From: Inia geoffrensis
Lineage: Eukaryota > Chordata > Mammalia > Artiodactyla > Iniidae
Direction of reading: 5' to 3'
Length of the DNA stretch: 64,000 bases
Assembly: GCA_036417435.1 (NCBI GenBank)
Contig: CM070899.1
Location: forward strand, 177,039,494 to 177,103,493
Numbering within the stretch: position 1 is the stretch's first letter; every line of letters starts with the position of its first letter. Both the position numbers and the translations under genes were made by a program. Below, piece after piece: positions 58,289-64,000 of this stretch. The notes below the pieces were generated by a model. That model did not search any database, was not told the origin of the DNA, and saw only the letters and a list, made by a program, of their open reading frames with translations.

Positions 58289-58940
58289 GTAAGTAATCTA
58301 TTTTTAAGGAACATGAATTTTCCAGCGTGAGATTAGAAGAAAAATTAAGATAAAGCATTAAGATACTTATAAAGTTTGCACTCATTTCGGTGCTCTGATA
58401 TGCTCTAAATCTCAAGGATACATTTCTTTGGTTGGGATGCTTGCAGTTAAATCAGTTCTAATTAATGCAAGATGGACCTTAATACTCAAGAGTGACCCAG
58501 ATCTCAGACTGTTTCTCTGGATTGCTGATGAGTAAGGACTGGTAATGAGTAAGTAACTATAGATGTTTCTAGCCAAGTCTTTGGGTGCCTCTGGGCTACC
58601 CAGGATCTAGAAATGGGGGAAATGTACAGCTGTATAAATATGGATTTTGGTCAAATGGAATACTCTTATACATTTTTTTTTCCTATAAAGCATGAGAAAA
58701 ATTTAACTAGGTTGATGAGTATTAGTGAAAAAAATAATGTATAGCAACAGTGATTAAATTTCTTTTTCAGCATGGAGGTTATTTTCTTTGGATTTGAAAT
58801 AATTCTTAGTAAAAAATTCTTTACAGCAATTTGTGTTAAAGACATTTTAACCTGTAAGCTTAGTTTGAAAAATAAATTAATGTTAATTTAAAATAGAGAA
58901 TTAGGTTAACAGTGTTGGCTTGAATAAAACACAGTGTGAG

Positions 58941-59157
58941 GGCTTCCCTGGTGGCGCAGTGGTTGAGAGTCCGCCTGCCGATGCAGGGGACGCGGGTTTG
59001 TGCCCCGCTCTGGGAAGATCCCACATGCTGCAGAGCAGCTGGGCCCATGAGCCATGGCCGCTGAGCCTGCCTGTCCGGAGCCTGTGCTCTGCAACAGGAG
59101 AGGCCACAACAGTGAGAGGCCTGGGTACCGCAGAAAACAAACAAACAAACAAAAAAA
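58941..59157 (+). mobile_element. CHR SINE, cetacean long body
   Basis: Forward 'ggcttccctggtggcgcagt', 'gagccatggccgctgagcct', tail (CAAA)n. Perfect 10-bp duplication ACAGTGTGAG (58931-58940, 59158-59167). Confidence 0.97.
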
Positions 59158-59167
59158 ACAGTGTGAG

Positions 59168-60524
59168 CCAGCATATATGGTTCCATTAGATACCAGTAGT
59201 TTATTCCTGTTTGTTTTTTCAAATTCAGTTTGAACTAAATTTGGGAAGAAAATGTTCTCGTAATTCACTTTGTATACCTGATTAAGTTTTCTTTAAGTTT
59301 CACCATGTTAACATTTAAACGTAACACAGAAATGGATTTTGGAGGAAGAGAAATTGCAGCATTATGAAAGTTAACTGACACATTTTCTCCTTTATGCCCA
59401 AGTTGTGTTATGCCCCTGTGAAGCAAAGAAAAATATATTATTAGAGCAATTTACCCCTATGTGAGAAGTATTATATTTGAGCAGGCTATGCCTCAGTTTT
59501 TAAGAACTACTCAATTTGTGCCCAAGTTTCTTGTGGCCTATAGTATATATTCTATCTTTTAATTTCCTCACTTGATTTTTTTTTTAAGTTACTATTAGAC
59601 TTTAGATTTTCTGTTTTAAACCAAGACTTTTCCTTATGCTAGGGATTATTTTTAAAAATTCTCTTTAAATAATGGTAAGATTTATTTTCAAAGCAGTTAG
59701 ATTTTCAACTCGTAAACAATCCATTTCCAAAGATGTCAACGAACCAAGTCTGACATCTGAACTTTCCTTTTAATGTGTTCTTGGCATTGTTGGCTCTTAT
59801 GCATTCCCTGGGTTTATTAGAGCATGTAAAGCTCTTGTGACCCTCAGTTGATGTAATAAAACTCGTTAATGTAAATTTGTCTTATTGCTCTGCACATTTG
59901 CCAATTCTGCACACTCGAGTCATTCAGATCTAAATTTAAAAGATTATATTTTGAAAGTAACAAACTAAATGTCCCTGTCTAAATATATTAAAATATTTAA
60001 GTACCTGGATTTACTTCAGTCTAGATTAAAGATCTCTGGGAAATGGGACTCTAGATTTTTTTCATTTGCCTTTGAGAGATAATCTAGCTGACTTATATAT
60101 GAAAGTGGAGTTTCAGGCTGAATGGGATCTAGTGAGAATTGGGCTACTCTAGCAAACAAAATAGGAATAAAGGAAAGACATTGTGGATCATACCTCATCC
60201 TGGATCAAGAAAATATGTTACTGATCTGATTAGGTAAGAGCTCAATATGAGCCTTTAAGCATGATTTGAAGAGTCTCCTTCGAGAATCCAGATAGCTCTT
60301 TCACTTGCCTAACCAAGTATAAATAAATATTAGTTAAATAAGAGATAGGTAAGAAAATCATAATCTAGAATAATCGTCTATGTTTTCAAACTAAACTTAT
60401 ATTTTTATCTGAAATCTTTTACTTTTCTAAATGTAAATTTAAGTAACAGTCTGGGTTACTTTACTCTAGGATTTACCCAAGTAAAATTGAGGGTTTTATC
60501 TGCAGTCTATTTTTATATCATGAT
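59168..60524. other. Unique AT-rich sequence
   Basis: No repeat recognised across 1.3 kb. The stretch at 59750-59900 has several AATTA/TAATG-type homeodomain-like motifs; enhancer function would be speculation. Confidence 0.45.
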
Positions 60525-60538
60525 AATTTACCCATTGG

Positions 60539-60861
60539 GGGGCTTCTCTGGTGGTCCAGTGGTAAAGAATCTTCCTTACAATGCAGGGGACACGGGTTCG
60601 ATCCCTGGTCAGCGAACTAATATCCCATATGCCGCGGGGCAACTAAGCCCAGTGCGCCACAACTACTGAGCTTGCACGCCTCAACTAGAGCTGGCGTGCC
60701 ACACAGTACAGAACCCACACGCTCTGGAAACTAGAGAGAAGCCTGTACACCATAGTGAAAGATCCCGCATGCCTCAGCGAAGATCCCACATGCCGCAACT
60801 AAGACCCAATGCAGCCAAAAATAAAATATAAATAAATAAATAAGTAATAAATTAAAAAATA
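60539..60861 (+). mobile_element. CHR-type SINE, divergent long form
   Basis: Forward 'gcttctctggtggtccagtg', 'ggttcgatccctggtcagcg', a divergent middle with 'agatcccgcatgcctcagcg', (AAAT)n tail. Perfect 14-bp duplication AATTTACCCATTGG (60525-60538, 60862-60875). Confidence 0.96.
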
Positions 60862-60875
60862 AATTTACCCATTGG

Positions 60876-62488
60876 AAGCAAGTTTGACATCTTGAGGATA
60901 AAGCAGTGTCTTCTGATGAGGGTTCCCACAACAGAATCGGCACTTTAATAAGCCTGCCCATCGTCCAACTGAAATCCAGTAACTGAGTAATGTTTGTCAG
61001 CTATTCACAGCTCATGCCTGTACTGACACTTCTCAGTCTTTTAATCTGACTAACTGCTGGCTATTGACTTCATTAAATGCACTTGTAGATCAAAAATGTA
61101 GTGAGCTTAGCAAAATGACAAGCAATGACTTTACTTAATTTCTAAAAGCAGATTCTTTTAAAACAATACCTTTTGTATGAATTTTAAAGAACCTCTAATT
61201 GATGTTATGATTAATTAACAATCAAAGCTGTCATCACCAGAAGAGCTACCTCTACTTGATTGATTTTAACTGATACCAGCCAACTGATGATCCTTAGTAC
61301 AAACATGATGCCGTCATAGAGTATACCATTTGGCTAATATATTCTGGATATTATGGCAGTATTTTGCATTCAGTTGTCAGCCAAAAAAAGAAAAACTAAG
61401 AGTCTTTCACAAAATACCAAAGGGGGTTGGGTGGGAGTGGAGTGAACTTTCTTTGCTTGAACACAGCAGAGATAAAGATGAGTAATAGACATGTTTACCT
61501 GCACTGCCGACCAACTAGTAGCCATCCAGATGAACACATGAAAATAAATTTGTTATGTTCTGGCACTATGGTTTTTGGGAAACTGATTTGTATCTGAAAA
61601 GTTAAGAAAATGTTATTCATTCATTTACTCAACAGATATTTATGCAATGAGATATTATGTGAGTGGAGATGTAGGCAGAGGACAGGCCATATAGAGTCTT
61701 GTAGGCTATGGCGAGGAGTTTGGACTTTATAATCAGCAAATCAGGAAGAAGTTGAAGGACTTTATATTATGTTTTTCCTCCATCACTCAGGGCTCCTCTC
61801 TCCCCCCCCTCCCTCGGGGCTCCCTCCAAGAAGTTGAAGGACTTTATAGGACAGTAAAAAATAAAACCTTTGACTTAATGTTTAGAAATATCACTGTGCT
61901 GAGTAGAGAATAAACTGCAGTAAGGTAAGAGGAAGGGGCTATTGCAATAGTCAGGGCGAGAAGGCTGGCAGCGTGAATCAGGTGAGGGGCAATGACCACG
62001 GAGAGAACCTGGCCGACTCAGGTTGTGTAGGTCCAGAAACTGGCAGTGAGTGAACAGAGGATCTGAGCTCCACCCAATACCTAGAGGTATTTTTCTTAGG
62101 TGAAAGGTGATCTTTACGCTCTTTTATTTTTCACCTGAAGTTTTGGAAGAGATCTATACATCATTGCCATCTCATCTATCTGTAGTAAGGTACTGAACAG
62201 AAGTATACTACTGGGTATGCAAAACAGACAACAGAACCTATAGACTCATTAAATATTAAACATGTCCTGCCTTAACTTTTTAAAGTTCCTAGTGAATAAT
62301 ACAGGATACAGTTCCTGTGTTGCTGCGGTCAATCGTCTACTGAGTGGAGCTGTATCACGCAAGGAGGTCACACAGGGTATGAAACCTCCCGGAACAAACG
62401 GTACGATTGCCTGAGCAGCGGTCCTATATTCCGGGAACATCACCAAAGGATTTCTGATTCTGGTATAGGAATTCTGAGAAGTCAGTCT
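60876..62488. other. Intergenic sequence, partly ancient repeat
   Basis: 61070-61290 is unique and rich in TAATTAAC-like motifs. 61650-62060 resembles the unnamed ancient repeat also seen at 23020-23275. A small CpG-bearing pocket lies at 62320-62440. Confidence 0.45.
61746..61848. repeat. 21-bp direct repeat flanking a 61-bp orphan insert
   Basis: AAGAAGTTGAAGGACTTTATA occurs twice, as AAGAAGTTGAAGGACTTTAT plus A (61746-61766, 61828-61848). The 61 bp between them is C/T-rich on the plus strand. On the minus strand it is G-rich and ends in an A-rich 'aaaaacataa', so it may be a tiny retro-inserted RNA piece. No known repeat recognised. Confidence 0.9.
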
Positions 62489-62501
62489 GGTTGAGTTTTT
62501 T

Positions 62502-62706
62502 TTTGTGTGTGTGTGTGCTACACGGGCCTCTCACTGCTGTGGCCTCTCCCATTGTGGAGCACAGGCTCCGGACGCGCAGGCTCAGCGGCCATGGCTCACG
62601 GGCCCAGCCGCTCCGCGGCATGTGGGATCTTCCCGGATCGGGGCACGAACCCGTGTTCCCTGCATCGGCAGGCGGACTCTCAACCGCTGCGGCACCAGGG
62701 AAGCCC
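62502..62706 (-). mobile_element. CHR SINE, cetacean long body
   Basis: Reverse element with (GT)n-extended tail, 'ggctcagcggccatggctca', 'caccagggaagccc'. Perfect 13-bp duplication GGTTGAGTTTTTT (62489-62501, 62707-62719). Confidence 0.97.
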
Positions 62707-62894
62707 GGTTGAGTTTTTTGATTTGGCGATTTCAGATGAGGTTGGTGTGGCTGAGGAGAGAAGTCATCCCTTCTTTTATGGCATTCCTGCTGCCTGCTTA
62801 GCACTCCATGTTTAAACATGTATTTTTTATCTATTTGAGGAGATAATTCATACACATGGGAAACAATGAACAAAATAGCTTGAACACTGAGTAT

Positions 62895-63110
62895 CACAAT
62901 ATGGTGGTAAGAGCATGGACTTCAAAATCAGACACAATAGCTTTCAAATCTTGCTTCTTTCTCCTACCAGGTGCATGATTTTAGATTAAATTAAAATGTA
63001 AATTCTTAACCTCATGAGTCTGTCTCTTTTAGCTTTATCTGAGGGAAGAAATGGAGATGTGGATACCATTTTTCCCCCAGTCTGTTAAGATTAAATAGAA
63101 AAACCTGAAT
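62895..63110 (+). mobile_element. MIR SINE
   Basis: 'tggtggtaagagcatggact', 'aaatcagacacaatag', 'ctttatctgagggaagaaat'. Diverged MIR with a good 5' end. Confidence 0.6.
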
Positions 63111-64000
63111 GGAAATTAAAAGAAAACTTGAACAATAAAAGGTACTTAAAGTACGTTTTTAAGTTTCAAGAGAGTGATTTTGATTTCAGAGCAAGGAAAG
63201 CTTCCTTACATTGAAGGAGTTAGGGTAACAGTTGATAAGGAAATAGCACACCCATTTGTTCCGATTGCCTCGAGGTTGGAGATGCATGGCACAAAGTTTA
63301 GACGTGTTAGTTTTTGCATTATTGAATAATCAGAGACTAGGAAAGCATAAAATGTGCAAATAAGGCAAGTGTAAGAGGAATTAGAAAGGGAAAGATGAGT
63401 ACAAGCTTTTAGTAAATAGGAAACTATTAGTCTCAGAAGGTTGATGAGAATGTGGATAAGCCTGTGGGAGAAGGGGTGTGACAGGAAACTGGAAATATCT
63501 ATTACCTTTCTCTTCTCCACTGAAATTCTCTTCCCCGGCCAGGATCCGGGCTAGGAGAGCGAGCCAAACCAGATGATCTTTCTGTTTTTCCTGCTGCAGT
63601 TTCTGAAGGACTCTGAGTCTCAGCCAGCGTAACTCAAAAGGGCTCTGCTTTCAGCAGCGGGTTCTACTGCCAGCTTCTGTCTCCACATCTGCAAAATCAA
63701 GGTAGGCTTTTCCACTGCCAAAGGCACTGGACAAAAAGCAGAATGACCCTTTGATGTCTTAGAAGCAATGCTATGTATGGAGCTCCTATGTTATGCAAAG
63801 AAGTTTACTGTGTGCTTTCTAAAGAAAACTGAATCGGCGTTTAATCTCAAAGGCGTTAGAGAGCTCGGAATCTAATCTAAGAAACTATGAATATGTAAAA
63901 TGAGATCGCCCTGAGATTGAAATGGTAAAATCCACCTTTCATGGATTGGTGAAGAGGGGCACTTACTCTGCGAAATGAAGCTGAGACAATACTGCATGGA
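63111..64000. other. Right edge of window
   Basis: Unique sequence. The only structure seen is the possible exon at 63600-63701. Confidence 0.4.
63600..63701 (+). other. Candidate 102-bp noncoding or 5'-UTR exon
   Basis: Acceptor-like 'tctgtttttcctgctgcag' and a donor-like TCAAG|GTAGGC bracket 102 bp. The flank upstream is mildly CpG-bearing (ccccggccaggatccggg). It could belong to a transcript continuing off the window. No protein recognised. Confidence 0.25.

Noticed and set aside
63600..63701. Naming the edge exon as KIAA1217
   Set aside because: No coding similarity can be seen. The link rests only on remembered synteny, so it is left as an unnamed candidate.

Overview
This window is mammalian nuclear DNA, very probably from a whale or dolphin. 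About 29 tRNA-derived CHR-type SINEs recur on both strands, recognisable by the 'ttccctggtgg' head and the 'gatcccacatgcc' body. Several carry the long 'gagccatggccgctgagcctg' body that is typical of cetaceans. Cetartiodactyl-type L1 3' ends, old MIR, L2, MaLR and hAT relics, AT-rich spacers and a single CpG island complete the picture. There is no bacterial or phage-like content.

I can support one protein-coding gene: OTUD1, a single-exon deubiquitinase of 483 residues at 37420-38871 (+). It sits in a CpG island (about 36440-38560) and is followed by a 3' UTR of about 1.2 kb with two AATAAA signals. From general knowledge, mammalian OTUD1 lies in a gene-poor interval between C10orf67 and KIAA1217. 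That agrees with finding no other gene here, but the synteny is recalled and not seen.

Layout: 1-36.4 kb is a repeat-rich upstream desert. It holds an L1 insertion with a 3' transduction (4.1-4.8 kb), a processed pseudogene (10.9-11.4 kb), a MER5A copy (28.3 kb), a MaLR LTR (30.4 kb) and a long antisense L1 relic (32.1-33.8 kb). 36.4-40.1 kb is OTUD1 with its promoter and 3' UTR. 40.1-64 kb is the downstream desert. It holds a SINE with a 3' transduction (44.4 kb), a tailless U2 snRNA fragment inside an L1 (46.4 kb), a 5'-truncated L1 with a 15-bp target-site duplication (51.8-53.6 kb), an MLT1 LTR holding a 50-bp L1 micro-insertion (56.1-56.7 kb) and two weak candidate exons (58.2 and 63.6 kb).

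I found no new multi-gene system. The most informative observations are molecular fossils: two independent 3' transductions, a U2 fragment, a very short L1 insertion, an orphan 61-bp insert between 21-bp direct repeats, and several perfect short hairpins that look like template-switch products. For OTUD1 the main question is whether transcription starts early enough to include an out-of-frame upstream ORF that overlaps the start codon. Repeat edges flanked by an exact duplication are precise. Other repeat edges are approximate and family names are from memory.
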